The notes: generated by a model from the letters alone, not told the origin. 64,000 nt of DNA from an uncultured Ignavibacteriota bacterium (GCA_903884005.1 CAISDA010000088.1:123101-187100), one strand, 5' to 3'. Shown: positions 39,614 through 49,425, numbered from the stretch's first letter. Translations and numbers: made by a program.

Positions 39614-39651
39614 GCGCGCGTGCGCGCGCCAGAGGCGCACGCACACGCACG
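39614..39651. repeat. Alternating purine-pyrimidine GC-rich stretch between enolase and the hexomutase
   Basis: The run GCGCGCGTGCGCGCGCC, then AGAG, then GCGCACGCACACGCAC can fold as a strong hairpin and is also Z-DNA-prone. It lies downstream of the enolase stop. No U-tract follows, so it is not a normal intrinsic terminator. Confidence 0.6.
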
Positions 39652-39657
39652 GTTGCG

Positions 39658-41007
<1,350 letters not shown>

Positions 41008-41133
41008 TTACGGCAAAATTTGTCTGAAAAGCAACGCATCTTGCATCCCATCAATTATTGAAGTATTATTTATCACAGTGCCATTTCCCATCCGCGCCCG
41101 GACAATCCCGACACGCACTACCGAGAGACCTGT

Positions 41134-41823
41134 ATGACAGACGGAATACCGCATATCCTCCTTGTGGAGGACGAAAAGAAAGTCTCCGCCTTCATCAAGA
41201 AGGGATTGGAGGAAGAGCATTACCTGGTGGACACGGCTCCCGACGGGGAAAAGGCCAAAACCGTGCTGCAGACATCGGGGCCCTTCGATCTCATCATTAT
41301 GGACATTCTCATGCCCAAAAAGGACGGCCTGACGCTCCTGCAGGAGATCCGGTCGGAGGGCAATTCCTCCCCCGTGCTGATGATCACCGCCAAGGGCTCG
41401 GTGGAGGATAAAGTGAAAGGACTCGATGCGGGGGCGGACGACTATCTTGTGAAGCCGTTTGCGATCGCAGAGCTGCTGGCCCGCGTCCGGTCCCTGCTCC
41501 GGCGCAAGACGACCGAGAAAGGCACCATGCTCGCGATCGCGGACCTGACGCTCGACCTGGTCTCGCACAAGGCGAAGCGCGGCGCGAAGCAGATCGACCT
41601 CACGGCAAAGGAGTACATGCTGCTGGAATATTTCATACGGAACAAGAATACGATCCTCACGCGCACGATCATCGCGGAGCACATCTGGAATTATAATTTC
41701 GACACGGGGACGAACATCATCGACGTCTATATCAATCACCTGCGCTCAAAAGTCGACGGCGGATTCGACAACAAGCTGCTCCATACCATTCGCGGCGTCG
41801 GCTACATCATGAAAGAAGCATGA
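41134..41823 (+). CDS. OmpR-family response regulator
   Basis: The 229-residue protein has an N-terminal receiver with the acidic pair in LLVEDEKKV, phospho-acceptor Asp57 in FDLIIMDILMPKKDG and the KPF lysine, followed by a winged-helix DNA-binding domain (LTAKEYMLLEYFIRNKNTIL, YINHLRSKVDGGFDNKLLHT, IRGVGYIMKEA). It is encoded 1 base before the sensor kinase, so the two form one system. No target gene is evident in the window. Confidence 0.95.
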   Translation: MTDGIPHILLVEDEKKVSAFIKKGLEEEHYLVDTAPDGEKAKTVLQTSGPFDLIIMDILMPKKDGLTLLQEIRSEGNSSPVLMITAKGSVEDKVKGLDAGADDYLVKPFAIAELLARVRSLLRRKTTEKGTMLAIADLTLDLVSHKAKRGAKQIDLTAKEYMLLEYFIRNKNTILTRTIIAEHIWNYNFDTGTNIIDVYINHLRSKVDGGFDNKLLHTIRGVGYIMKEA

Positions 41824-41824
41824 C

Positions 41825-43399
41825 GTGAAGCTCCTCAGGCTCATACAGACAACGATGTTTCATTCCATTCGCGTGAAGCTGACGTTCTGGTACACGGTGA
41901 TCGTGGGGGCAACCCTGTTCGGCTTCGGCGTGGCGTCGTATTTTTTCACGCAGGAAAAACTGTTCGCAAGCCTGGACTATTCGCTCCGCAACGAGGTGGT
42001 GTGGCTGAAAAATTTCATCGGGCCGCAGGCAAACAAAGTGAAATTGAAAAAGCATCGGACGAAAAAAGAGCCGGTGCTCGCCGAGAAGAAGAGCGGCGAT
42101 AAAAAAGCGGCGAGAGAGACGGTCGTGGAAAAGGTCGAGGAAGATTCGACGGCATTCGACCAGATATGGAACCAGATCTACGAGCACACGCTGCTCAGTC
42201 CGAAAAAGCAGATCATCCAGATACGCGACCGCAACGACGAGATCCTCTACCGGTCGTACAGCCTGGGCAATGAAGAGATTATCTTCGAAGACATTCCGTA
42301 TAACACGACGAAGCTCGTCACGATCTACAATGCCAAGGGGCAGCCGCTGCGGCTGGCGGTGACGCAGAGCCCGATCGCCAAAATTTATGTGGCCTACCCC
42401 GAATCCGAAGTCTTCGAGGTTCTCAGCAATCTGTTTTCCCTCTTCATCATCATGGTGCCGGCATCCCTTCTGATCTCGGTGCTGGGCGGATGGTTCCTGG
42501 CAAAGGCGAGCCTTCGGCCGGTGGATGTGATCACGCAGACGGCGCGAGACATCACCGCTTTGAACCTGGACCAGCGCATTCCCTCCAGCGGCGTGAACGA
42601 CGAACTCGGAAGGCTCGTGTCCACGTTCAACGACATGATCGGACGCTTGCAGCATTCGTTCGACCAGATCCAGCAATTTTCGATTGATGCATCGCACGAG
42701 CTCCGCACGCCGCTCACCATCATGCGGGGCGAGATCGAGATGGCGCTCAGAACGCAGCAGACGGCGGACGATTACCGTCCGGTGCTTTCGAGCACGCTCG
42801 ATGAAATCATGCGGATGTCGTCCATCATCGACAATCTGCTCACGCTGGCCAAAGCGGATGTGGGGCACAGCACGCTGCACCTGGAAGAACTCTCGCTCAC
42901 CGGCATGATGAAGGAACTCTTTGAAGACAGCGCCATACTTGCCGAGCCGAAAAACATCTGCGTCATTCTCCAGCGAACGGACGATATCGTGCTTCTGGGC
43001 GACGATGTGCGTCTTCGGCAGATGATGCTCAACCTGATCAGCAACGCCATCAAATATACCCCCGAAGACGGCGAAGTGCGCCTCTCGCTCACACACGACG
43101 AGGGATTTGCCGTCATTCAGGTCTCGGACACGGGCATTGGCATCCCTGAAGACCAACTCATGCGGATTTTCGACCGTTTTTTCCGCGTGGACAAGGGGCG
43201 CTCCCGCGAAATGGGCGGCACCGGACTCGGCCTCTCGATCGCCAAATGGGTGGCCGAGGCCCACGGGGGCGAGATCCTTGTCCAAAGCGAAATACACAAA
43301 GGGAGCACATTTACCGTCATGCTCCCGATCCTGAAGCGCAGCGACGAACCCGAGCCTGGCGACGAAGAACGAAAAATTGCCACAATTAAGGAAATTTAA
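41825..43399 (+). CDS. Membrane sensor histidine kinase
   Basis: The 524 residues start with GTG right after the regulator stop. Two membrane helices (about 19-40 and 200-220) flank a periplasmic domain that is unusually Lys/Glu-rich near its start (KLKKHRTKKEPVLAEKKSGD). Then come HAMP (RPVDVITQTARDITALNLDQ), HisKA with the phospho-acceptor His291 in IDASHELRTPLTIM, the N box (LNLISNAIKYTPEDG), the G1 box (VSDTGIGIPEDQ) and the F/G2 boxes (FDRFFRVDKGRS, GGTGLGLSIAKW). The stimulus is unknown. A start at MFHSIRVKLTFWYT is an alternative. Confidence 0.95.
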   Translation: MKLLRLIQTTMFHSIRVKLTFWYTVIVGATLFGFGVASYFFTQEKLFASLDYSLRNEVVWLKNFIGPQANKVKLKKHRTKKEPVLAEKKSGDKKAARETVVEKVEEDSTAFDQIWNQIYEHTLLSPKKQIIQIRDRNDEILYRSYSLGNEEIIFEDIPYNTTKLVTIYNAKGQPLRLAVTQSPIAKIYVAYPESEVFEVLSNLFSLFIIMVPASLLISVLGGWFLAKASLRPVDVITQTARDITALNLDQRIPSSGVNDELGRLVSTFNDMIGRLQHSFDQIQQFSIDASHELRTPLTIMRGEIEMALRTQQTADDYRPVLSSTLDEIMRMSSIIDNLLTLAKADVGHSTLHLEELSLTGMMKELFEDSAILAEPKNICVILQRTDDIVLLGDDVRLRQMMLNLISNAIKYTPEDGEVRLSLTHDEGFAVIQVSDTGIGIPEDQLMRIFDRFFRVDKGRSREMGGTGLGLSIAKWVAEAHGGEILVQSEIHKGSTFTVMLPILKRSDEPEPGDEERKIATIKEI

Positions 43400-43500
43400 T
43401 TTGCTTCTGATGGTCCGAATCCATATTTTTACCATCGAGAAATGATATTCAACAGACATAACCTACACACACTCACCCACTTAATAGGAGTTTTTCAACC

Positions 43501-43812
43501 ATGAAAAAGATTTTCGCCGTTGTGCTGGCTACAATCCTTGCGTTTTCCTTTGCAACATCGACATTCGCACAGGACGTCAAAAAAGAAGCAGTGAAAAAAG
43601 TTGAAAAAGCAGAAAAAGAAGCGAAAAAAGAAGTTGCGAAAAAAGAAGTGAAAAAAGACGCGGCAGTGAAAGAAGTGAAAAAAGCCGAAGTCAAAAAAGA
43701 AGGCGCAGTAAAAGAAGTGAAAAAAGCCGAAGTCAAAAAAGAAAAAGCAGAAAAAAAAGTAAAAGCAGTTAAAGCAGATGCAAAAAAAGAAGTGAAAGAA
43801 GAAAAGAAGTAA
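43501..43812 (+). CDS. Small secreted lysine/alanine/glutamate-rich repeat protein
   Basis: The 103 residues comprise a standard signal peptide (MKKIFAVVLATILAFSFATS, cleavage after TFA) and a mature part made almost only of Lys, Ala, Glu and Val in short VKK/KEVKK/AEVKKE steps, including two exact AVKEVKKAEVKKE units. Predicted structure is a highly charged single helix. GGAG lies about 9 nt before the ATG and a strong terminator follows, so it is a single-gene unit and looks well expressed. Function unknown; periplasmic spacer or polyanion-binding roles are only guesses. Confidence 0.75.
   Translation: MKKIFAVVLATILAFSFATSTFAQDVKKEAVKKVEKAEKEAKKEVAKKEVKKDAAVKEVKKAEVKKEGAVKEVKKAEVKKEKAEKKVKAVKADAKKEVKEEKK
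43663..43746 (+). repeat. Two tandem 42-base repeats in the lysine-rich gene
   Basis: Copies begin at 43663 and 43705 (GCAGTGAAAGAAGTG and GCAGTAAAAGAAGTG) and encode the same 13-14 residue unit. Confidence 0.85.
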
Positions 43813-43840
43813 TTTCTTCATCGCTCCAGATTGTTGTGTC

Positions 43841-43875
43841 AAGACCCCGCCTGCAAAGGCGGGGTCTTTTATTTT
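43841..43875 (+). terminator. Rho-independent terminator after the lysine-rich gene
   Basis: An 11-bp perfect stem (AAGACCCCGCC with GGCGGGGTCTT), a 6-nt loop and a TTATTTT tail lie 29 bases after the stop. Confidence 0.94.
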
Positions 43876-43956
43876 AAATTGCTTCTTCACTCGTGAATGT
43901 GTATTTTCGAAGAATACATTTCGCCATTCACGCCACTATCTAACACTATCCCCTGC

Positions 43957-45372
43957 ATGCCGACACACGAATCTCCAACGCTCGCCCGCCGTCTTGGTCT
44001 CACCACCGCGGTGATGGTTGTCATCGGTTCAACCATCGGATCGGGCATCTTCCTGACCCCGCAAAATGTCGCTCATGCCGTTCCCGTGCCGGGACTCATG
44101 GTTCTCGTATGGGTATTCACAGGGCTGTTGACGCTGGCCGGAGCGCTGACCAATGCCGAAGTGGCGAGCATGCTTCCCGAAGCGGGAGGCCAGTATGTGT
44201 TTTTCCGCGTCACATTCGGAAAGCTTACGGCATTTCTCTACGGCTGGTGCACGTTCATCGTGTATCAAACCGGATCGATCGCGGCGCTGGCGGTCGCCTT
44301 CGCCCGCTACCTCGGATATTATACCGACCTCCCGCATCTCAGCCCGGCGCTTGAGGCGTGGAAGCTTCCCCTGCTGGGGAATATTTATCCGCTGAAAAAT
44401 TTCGGCGTCACCATGGTCGCCATCGGCGCCATCAATCTTGTGGCGTTCATCAATTATTTCGGCGTGCAGATCGGCGGCTGGATACAGAATATTTTTTCCT
44501 GGCTGAAGATCGCCGCGATCGGCGCCATCATCGCGTTATCGTTCACGAGCAGCCACGGATCGACGGCGAACTTCTTTCCGCTCTTTGCGCTGCCCGAGGC
44601 CATGCCCACGATGGGAGCTCTCATGAGCGCGGTGGGGGTGGCGATGATCGCAACACTGTGGAGTTACGACGGCTGGAACAGCATCACGTTTCTTGCAGGC
44701 GAAGTGAAGGATCCTCAACGGAACCTCCCCCGCGCCCTCATGATCGGCACGGTGATGATCATCGTCATTTACGTGCTGACGAATCTTGCGTATCTCTATG
44801 TGCTGCCGATCGGTGAAATGGGTTCGTCGAAACTCGTCGCGGCCGATGCAATGGAAAAGATCGGCACGGGGTACGGAGCGATCATTGCGGCAATGGTCAT
44901 GCTCTCCACGTTCGGCACGGTCAATGCCACAACGATGACCACTGCACGCGTCTATTATGCGATGGCCAAAGACAAACTGTTCTTCAGGGGGCTTGGCGAG
45001 ATCCATCCGAAGTACCGCACGCCGGGCAAATCCCTCATCATCCAGGCGGTATGGGCGTCGCTGCTCACGCTCACCGGCACGTTCGATCAGATTTTCACCT
45101 ATGTCGTATTTGCCGGCTGGATATTCTATGCACTCGGCGCAGGCTCTGTGTTCATCCTGCGCGCCAAGGATCCGGACGCGGTACGTCCGTATCGGGTACC
45201 CGGATATCCCTGGGTGCCCATCCTCTTCATCATTGTCGCAACGTGGTTTGTGATCAATACGATCGTGGCTCAGACGGCCGATTCCATGGTGGGACTGCTC
45301 TTGCTAGCGGCGGGAATTCCGTTCTATCTGTTCTGGAATAATCAGAATATGAAAGCGTTGAACGCAGAATGA
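43957..45372 (+). CDS. APC-family amino acid permease
   Basis: Twelve-helix inner-membrane transporter of the amino acid-polyamine-organocation superfamily, 471 residues. The first helix carries the substrate-binding GSTIGSGIFLTP motif, and ALTNAEVASMLPEAGGQYVF, SYDGWNSITFLAGEVKDPQR and YRVPGYPWVPILFI are family hallmarks. Substrate cannot be told. It resembles the LAT/serine-threonine exchanger-like branch by its ends. The start is set at MPTHESPTLARRLGL; the upstream in-frame ATG at 43897 would overlap the terminator tail. Confidence 0.9.
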   Translation: MPTHESPTLARRLGLTTAVMVVIGSTIGSGIFLTPQNVAHAVPVPGLMVLVWVFTGLLTLAGALTNAEVASMLPEAGGQYVFFRVTFGKLTAFLYGWCTFIVYQTGSIAALAVAFARYLGYYTDLPHLSPALEAWKLPLLGNIYPLKNFGVTMVAIGAINLVAFINYFGVQIGGWIQNIFSWLKIAAIGAIIALSFTSSHGSTANFFPLFALPEAMPTMGALMSAVGVAMIATLWSYDGWNSITFLAGEVKDPQRNLPRALMIGTVMIIVIYVLTNLAYLYVLPIGEMGSSKLVAADAMEKIGTGYGAIIAAMVMLSTFGTVNATTMTTARVYYAMAKDKLFFRGLGEIHPKYRTPGKSLIIQAVWASLLTLTGTFDQIFTYVVFAGWIFYALGAGSVFILRAKDPDAVRPYRVPGYPWVPILFIIVATWFVINTIVAQTADSMVGLLLLAAGIPFYLFWNNQNMKALNAE

Positions 45373-45449
45373 AGACTCATTCATCGCAACTGAAATGGAG
45401 CATATGTTGCGCTGCCTCTTACTATCATCATCGGCAGACTTCAGAAGCC

Positions 45450-45603
45450 CTGTCATTCTGAGGGAGCTCGAGCGACCGAAGAATCTCGCCGACTACTCAC
45501 ACGATGCAAGATTCTTCGCTTGCGCTCAGAATGGGACAGAATACTGATGTCATATGCATGAAGATTCTTGACCTTGGTCAAGATGAATTTCTCAGAATGA
45601 CAG
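45450..45603. mobile_element. MITE-like palindromic element
   Basis: The ends are perfect 13-base inverted repeats (CTGTCATTCTGAG and CTCAGAATGACAG). Inside, GAAGAATCT at 45479 and AGATTCTTC at 45510 pair, and an internal near-copy of the right end (CTCAGAATGGGACAG) lies at 45525-45539. No gene is encoded. The end sequence matches, from general knowledge, a widespread family of small non-autonomous palindromic elements. It sits between the permease and the regulator gene, both pointing toward it. Confidence 0.75.
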
Positions 45604-45622
45604 ATGCCGAAACGTACGTTGT

Positions 45623-46297
45623 TCAGATCTCCGCCAGGCCTTTTTTAAGCGCGTATCGCACCAGCGCGACAGCATCGTGGATGTTGAGCTTTTGCATGAT
45701 GTTGTTGCGGTGCGTATCCACAGTCCTGATCGACAGGTGCAGGAATTCCGAAATGCGCTGGTGCGATTTCCCCTCGGCGATCAATTGCAGCACTTCTTTC
45801 TCGCGCGGAGTGAGTTCTGTCTCGGTCCCCGATCTCCCTTCGAGCTTTCTCTTCAGGCGCTGCACAACTTCGGCCGGAATCGACGGACTGTAGAATTCAC
45901 TTCCCTGCATCACCGCGTGCACGGCCGCCGAGAGGCTGTCCGGAGTTGCATTCTTCAGCACATATCCGTCCGCGCCCGAGGCTATCGTATTCATCACAAA
46001 GTCATCGCTGTCGTATGCGGTGAGCATGATGATCTTGATATTCTTGTTTGTCGCCTTGATCTTCGCTGCGGCCTCCACGCCGTTCATCAGCGGCATCCCG
46101 ATATCCATCAGGACCATATCTGGAAGACACTGCTGCGTGAACTCAACTGCTTGGACGCCGTTCTCCGCCTCCGCAACGATTTCGAACCCCGGCGTTAAGC
46201 GCAGCAACGAAGCGATGCCGCGGCGGACGATCGCCTGATCTTCGGCCAGCAGTATGCGAACCAATGCGTGTGAATCGGCGGCGGCAATTGAATCCAT
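45623..46297 (-). CDS. NarL/LuxR-type response regulator
   Basis: The 224-residue protein has a receiver (VRILLAEDQAIVRRGIASLL) with Asp65 in MVLMDIGMPLMNG, and a LuxR-type helix-turn-helix (LTPREKEVLQLIAEGKSHQR, ISEFLHLSIRTVDTHRNNIM). No kinase lies beside it. It is the last minus-strand gene after flgM but separated from it by a terminator, so it is probably transcribed on its own. The start MDSIAAADS is chosen because the longer frame is not family-like. The target is unknown; a link to motility is only suggested by position. Confidence 0.92.
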   Translation of the reverse strand: MDSIAAADSHALVRILLAEDQAIVRRGIASLLRLTPGFEIVAEAENGVQAVEFTQQCLPDMVLMDIGMPLMNGVEAAAKIKATNKNIKIIMLTAYDSDDFVMNTIASGADGYVLKNATPDSLSAAVHAVMQGSEFYSPSIPAEVVQRLKRKLEGRSGTETELTPREKEVLQLIAEGKSHQRISEFLHLSIRTVDTHRNNIMQKLNIHDAVALVRYALKKGLAEI

Positions 46298-46350
46298 GAT
46301 ATCCCGGGGATGCTGAGTGAGCGAAAGAAACGGTGCTCCTATTCTAACAA

Positions 46351-46390
46351 AAAAAGGAGTAAAAAGCCATACCATGGCCTTTTACTCCTC
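46351..46390 (-). terminator. Terminator after flgM
   Basis: A 16-bp stem with one mismatch (AGGAGTAAAAAGCCAT with ATGGCCTTTTACTCCT) has a 3-nt loop. The A-run at 46349-46355 reads as a U-tract on the minus strand. It lies 28 bases after the flgM stop. Confidence 0.88.
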
Positions 46391-46417
46391 ACTGTCGTGC
46401 TGCGATGAAAAATCCGG

Positions 46418-46669
46418 TCAGAGGGATTTCATGATCTTTTCGGCTGTCTTGGCTGTCACTTCATCCGAAAAATAGTAGCCGCTTTCGACGCGGGCTTTCA
46501 TGATTTCGATCTTGGCATTTTTCTTCGTCTGCATAAGCTCCTTGGCTTCGCCGGAAAGCAGCAGGTGATCCTTCCGTTCTTCCGAAGCGGCTTTTTCCTT
46601 TTTAACTTTTACGTCATCGGCAGCCGTCGACTGCACGGTGTTGATCATGCCAACCTGTTTGATGTCCAT
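46418..46669 (-). CDS. flgM: Anti-sigma-28 factor FlgM
   Basis: FlgM binds sigma-28 (FliA) until the hook is complete, then is exported. The 83 residues carry the FlgM pattern: a disordered N-terminus, HLLLSGEAKELMQTKKNAKI, and the C-terminal helix KARVESGYYFSDEVTAKTAE. GGAAGG lies 6 nt before the ATG. It lies 50 bases after flaG, within reach of the sigma-28 promoter over the fliT start, which gives negative feedback on its own sigma factor. Confidence 0.85.
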   Translation of the reverse strand: MDIKQVGMINTVQSTAADDVKVKKEKAASEERKDHLLLSGEAKELMQTKKNAKIEIMKARVESGYYFSDEVTAKTAEKIMKSL

Positions 46670-46719
46670 ATCATACCTTCCTTTTTCTGCGCCGCGAGCG
46701 CGGGGACAGATTGTCCGCC

Positions 46720-47097
46720 TTACATTTTTTTATCATAGATGACGCCCAGGAGTTCCGTGATGCGTTCAGAGACTCGCATCAATTGCTCGCTCGGGATCTG
46801 GCGAACAACTTTCCCGGTATTGTTATCGATCACCTTGATGACAGTCTGGTGCGACTTATCGTCGAGCGTAAGGCTGACATGCGTATCGAAGGCTTCCAGC
46901 GTTTTGTTGAGTTGTTTGAGCAGGCTGTCGCGCTCTTTCGACGAGAGGGTCTCCTCCGGCGCATGCGTGGTGGCAGCCTTCAAGGCATCCTTGGACGGCT
47001 TTGCCCCCACTTTACCAATGGTCGCTGCAACGTCGACCAGAGGCATCATCACGGTGTCAACTGCCGGCGGTGTGGATAATACTGCTAAATGTGCCAT
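46720..47097 (-). CDS. flaG: Flagellar protein FlaG
   Basis: FlaG proteins affect filament length. The 125 residues end with the family core LEAFDTHVSLTLDDKSHQTV, IKVIDNNTGKVVRQIPSEQL. The N-terminal half is variable. An AGGAGG site lies just upstream. It sits between fliT and flgM, in the common fliD-fliS-flaG neighbourhood. Confidence 0.92.
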   Translation of the reverse strand: MAHLAVLSTPPAVDTVMMPLVDVAATIGKVGAKPSKDALKAATTHAPEETLSSKERDSLLKQLNKTLEAFDTHVSLTLDDKSHQTVIKVIDNNTGKVVRQIPSEQLMRVSERITELLGVIYDKKM

Positions 47098-47125
47098 GAT
47101 TCCTTCCTCCTGTCATTTGCAGGCG

Positions 47126-47467
47126 TTATGCATTTTCGACGTAACGGGCTGCGAGCTTGTGGTCGTGACTATTACGGATCAGGGATTTAAGGGTCTCCAT
47201 CACTTCATTCAGCGAGTTAATGTTCGCCATCTCCAAGACCATGATCCTATTCAAATATTCCTGGTGGACTTCTTTCAGCGCTTCCGAATCTGCGGGCAGC
47301 GAATTCAACTCTCCGAGTTTTTCTTCGCGCCAGCGCACGTACCGTTCAACATCCGGCCACTCCTCGCGCTGTATTGCCGCCCGTAATTCCTCCGAATGCG
47401 AGATATACTCCTGATAGAACTTCTCGACGGAGGATATCCTATAATCATTATCGGCAGAAGTTTCCAT
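47126..47467 (-). CDS. fliT: FliT-like flagellar export chaperone
   Basis: A small, all-helical, acidic protein of 113 residues (YQEYISHSEELRAAIQREEW, then an EYLNRIMVLEMANINSLNEV helix), typical in size and charge for FliT or FlgN chaperones. The call to FliT rests mainly on position directly behind fliD, whose cap protein FliT binds. Met at 47467 is chosen because AGAGGA lies about 9 nt upstream and it follows the fliD stop by 13 bases; a longer frame to 47509 would overlap fliD. The first codons include a sigma-28 -10 element. Confidence 0.6.
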   Translation of the reverse strand: METSADNDYRISSVEKFYQEYISHSEELRAAIQREEWPDVERYVRWREEKLGELNSLPADSEALKEVHQEYLNRIMVLEMANINSLNEVMETLKSLIRNSHDHKLAARYVENA

Positions 47468-47474
47468 AACTTTA
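47448..47474 (-). promoter_or_regulatory. Sigma-28 promoter over the fliT start codon, reading toward flaG-flgM
   Basis: The minus strand has TAAA-N15-GCCGATAA, a full match to the FliA consensus. The -35 lies in the fliD-fliT gap and the -10 lies in fliT codons 4-7. Transcription would begin inside fliT, so the promoter serves flaG and flgM rather than fliT. Confidence 0.85.
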
Positions 47475-47480
47475 ATCCTC

Positions 47481-48962
47481 TTACGCCGTGCCTGCCTGAA
47501 CCTTGGCAAGGTACGTCGATGCCAGTGATGTCTGCGTGCTCAATTGCGACAGCAGCGTTTGAACGGTCGCGAGCGATAATTTATACGCGTCCATTTTCCG
47601 TTGATTGCGCGCGGTGTAGTCGGCGATCTTTTTATTGATCGCAGTTGTTCTGTCGGCAATGGCTTTGTCGTTGACTGATAAAATGCCGCTTGCGGAAACG
47701 AAATTATCCATCCGCGCCTTCATCTGCGTCGCAATGCCATTTGAGGATGTGAAGAGATCTGATATCGCCGTCGATTTCGAGCCCGAGAGCGTGGCGTTGA
47801 ATTTCGTCGCATCGGTAATGCTCAGTTTTCCGTCCGAATCGGAGGTGATGCCGATGGCAGCCAACGTTGCCGGATTGCCCGATGTCACCGACGACACAGT
47901 CGAATTGACCATCAACCGGAGGCTGGAACGCAGCCGAACATACGTTGAATCGTCCGAGAGGATCTGCTTTGTTTTTAAGAGCGTATCTATTTGCGTCTGC
48001 GAACGGACCACCGTGAGCAGATCGTTATATTTCGTCAGAAAATCCTGAACATTCGCTTTAATGGTAGCAGTGTCGAGACCGACCGTGAGCGTTGCGGGCG
48101 CATCTCCGGTAGTCTGTGTACTTTTCAGATTGAGCGTGATGCCCGGCAATGCATCGGACACCGTATTGCTCGAACGGGTGATGTCTATGCCGTCAAGAGT
48201 AAAATTCGCATCCAGCAGTCCCGTATTGGCATAGTTGAAGCCGGCTGTTGTTGATGTGGATGCAGTTCGTCCGCTCAGCACGCCGCTGGTCAGGCCGATG
48301 GAATCCAGCACATTGCCGCCGCCCAGATCGGACAGACCGACAGCATTGACGGCGCCCGTTGTGCGGGAGGTGAAGACCATTTTACTCGTCGTCGGCGTGT
48401 CGCCGACCACGGAGGCGCTGACCCCCGACGTTGTCAATTGCCCATTGACGGCGGCGGCGATCTTCGTGAGCACGCCCTGGTTCGTTTCGGTGCCGTCGAG
48501 TGTCAGATCGATGGGCGTATTCACGCCGTTCACGCTGATCTGAAATTGCTGCGTTGGTGCATGGTCGAAAATCGCTTTGGCGATCGACGTAAGAGGATTG
48601 GAAGTGGCGGTTGTCCCATTGGTCACGCGCGACGACATTGCCATATCGTTCTTTGCGAGTTGGGAAACGAAGAGAGTATGCGTCCCGACCGATTCGCCGG
48701 AACTCGCCGTTGCACTCACCACAGCGGTGAGTGTGCTGACAGCTGAATAGACCGTGAATTTGGCGGTTCCGCCGCTATCGACCATGGCATTGGTACTGAG
48801 CGACATCGCGGACATCTTCGTCCGAATGGAATTGATGGCGTTCGAACGCGAAGACAGTGATGATAATTGGTCCTGCAGCGCAGTGATGGGTGTAAGCAGT
48901 GTTTGACCGTACGCATCGGCCGCCGCTTGTATCTGCGCTGATAGCGATGTTGTGCTTGCCAT
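47481..48962 (-). CDS. fliD: Flagellar filament cap protein FliD
   Basis: FliD caps the filament and guides flagellin folding. The 493 residues have FliD-type N- and C-terminal helical regions. The N-terminus reads ITALQDQLSSLSSRSNAINS, then STLTAVVSATASSGESVGTH. The C-terminal coiled coil (DKAIADRTTAINKKIADYTA) is typical, and the middle is a Thr/Ser/Val-rich beta-domain. GGGAG lies about 8 nt before the ATG. It follows fliS by about 55 bases. Confidence 0.92.
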   Translation of the reverse strand: MASTTSLSAQIQAAADAYGQTLLTPITALQDQLSSLSSRSNAINSIRTKMSAMSLSTNAMVDSGGTAKFTVYSAVSTLTAVVSATASSGESVGTHTLFVSQLAKNDMAMSSRVTNGTTATSNPLTSIAKAIFDHAPTQQFQISVNGVNTPIDLTLDGTETNQGVLTKIAAAVNGQLTTSGVSASVVGDTPTTSKMVFTSRTTGAVNAVGLSDLGGGNVLDSIGLTSGVLSGRTASTSTTAGFNYANTGLLDANFTLDGIDITRSSNTVSDALPGITLNLKSTQTTGDAPATLTVGLDTATIKANVQDFLTKYNDLLTVVRSQTQIDTLLKTKQILSDDSTYVRLRSSLRLMVNSTVSSVTSGNPATLAAIGITSDSDGKLSITDATKFNATLSGSKSTAISDLFTSSNGIATQMKARMDNFVSASGILSVNDKAIADRTTAINKKIADYTARNQRKMDAYKLSLATVQTLLSQLSTQTSLASTYLAKVQAGTA

Positions 48963-49017
48963 GATAGTACTCCCGATACCACAGTCCGCAGAGACGGCGC
49001 TGTGGTCAAGAAAAATG

Positions 49018-49362
49018 TTACTTCAACTCAAAAACCTGCGCCCATGCGCCGCGCAATTCCGAGATGACCGCTTCGGCTTGAAGGAAGCGGCCTGCGAAGA
49101 CACATCGTTTTGAATAATCGTACAATCGATAAAAGCCCGTAGACATTTCCTTATGTTCGAAATTCAACCCGACGATCAATTCATTCAATGCGCGTGTTGC
49201 CATTTTTTTATCGCTTTTTTTGCACGACAGAATCACCAAATCATACAGTTTTAAGATAACCTGAACCGGCGAAAGATTCAAGTTCTGCTCCTGATGATAT
49301 TTGTTTGTCGCTGCAAAGGGATTCATTTTTTGTGACTGTGGTTGTTGGGCGAATGCATGCAT
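49018..49362 (-). CDS. fliS: Flagellin chaperone FliS
   Basis: FliS holds flagellin unfolded for export. The 114 residues contain the four-helix FliS pattern (SPVQVILKLYDLVILSCKKS, ALNELIVGLNFEHKEMSTGF, YRLYDYSKRCVFAGRFLQAE). GGGAAG lies about 9 nt before the ATG. It follows the first flagellin and precedes fliD, the usual late-gene order. Confidence 0.93.
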   Translation of the reverse strand: MHAFAQQPQSQKMNPFAATNKYHQEQNLNLSPVQVILKLYDLVILSCKKSDKKMATRALNELIVGLNFEHKEMSTGFYRLYDYSKRCVFAGRFLQAEAVISELRGAWAQVFELK

Positions 49363-49425
49363 AATTTTTCTTCCCTAAATGAACTGCTCAAGAATTATTT
49401 GAAACTTCCATGTTTTAGTAAAGAA

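Noticed and set aside
41807..43459. Long open frame antisense to the histidine kinase
   Set aside because: Rich in His, Arg and Asp as expected from reversed coding sequence; the kinase on the other strand is clear.
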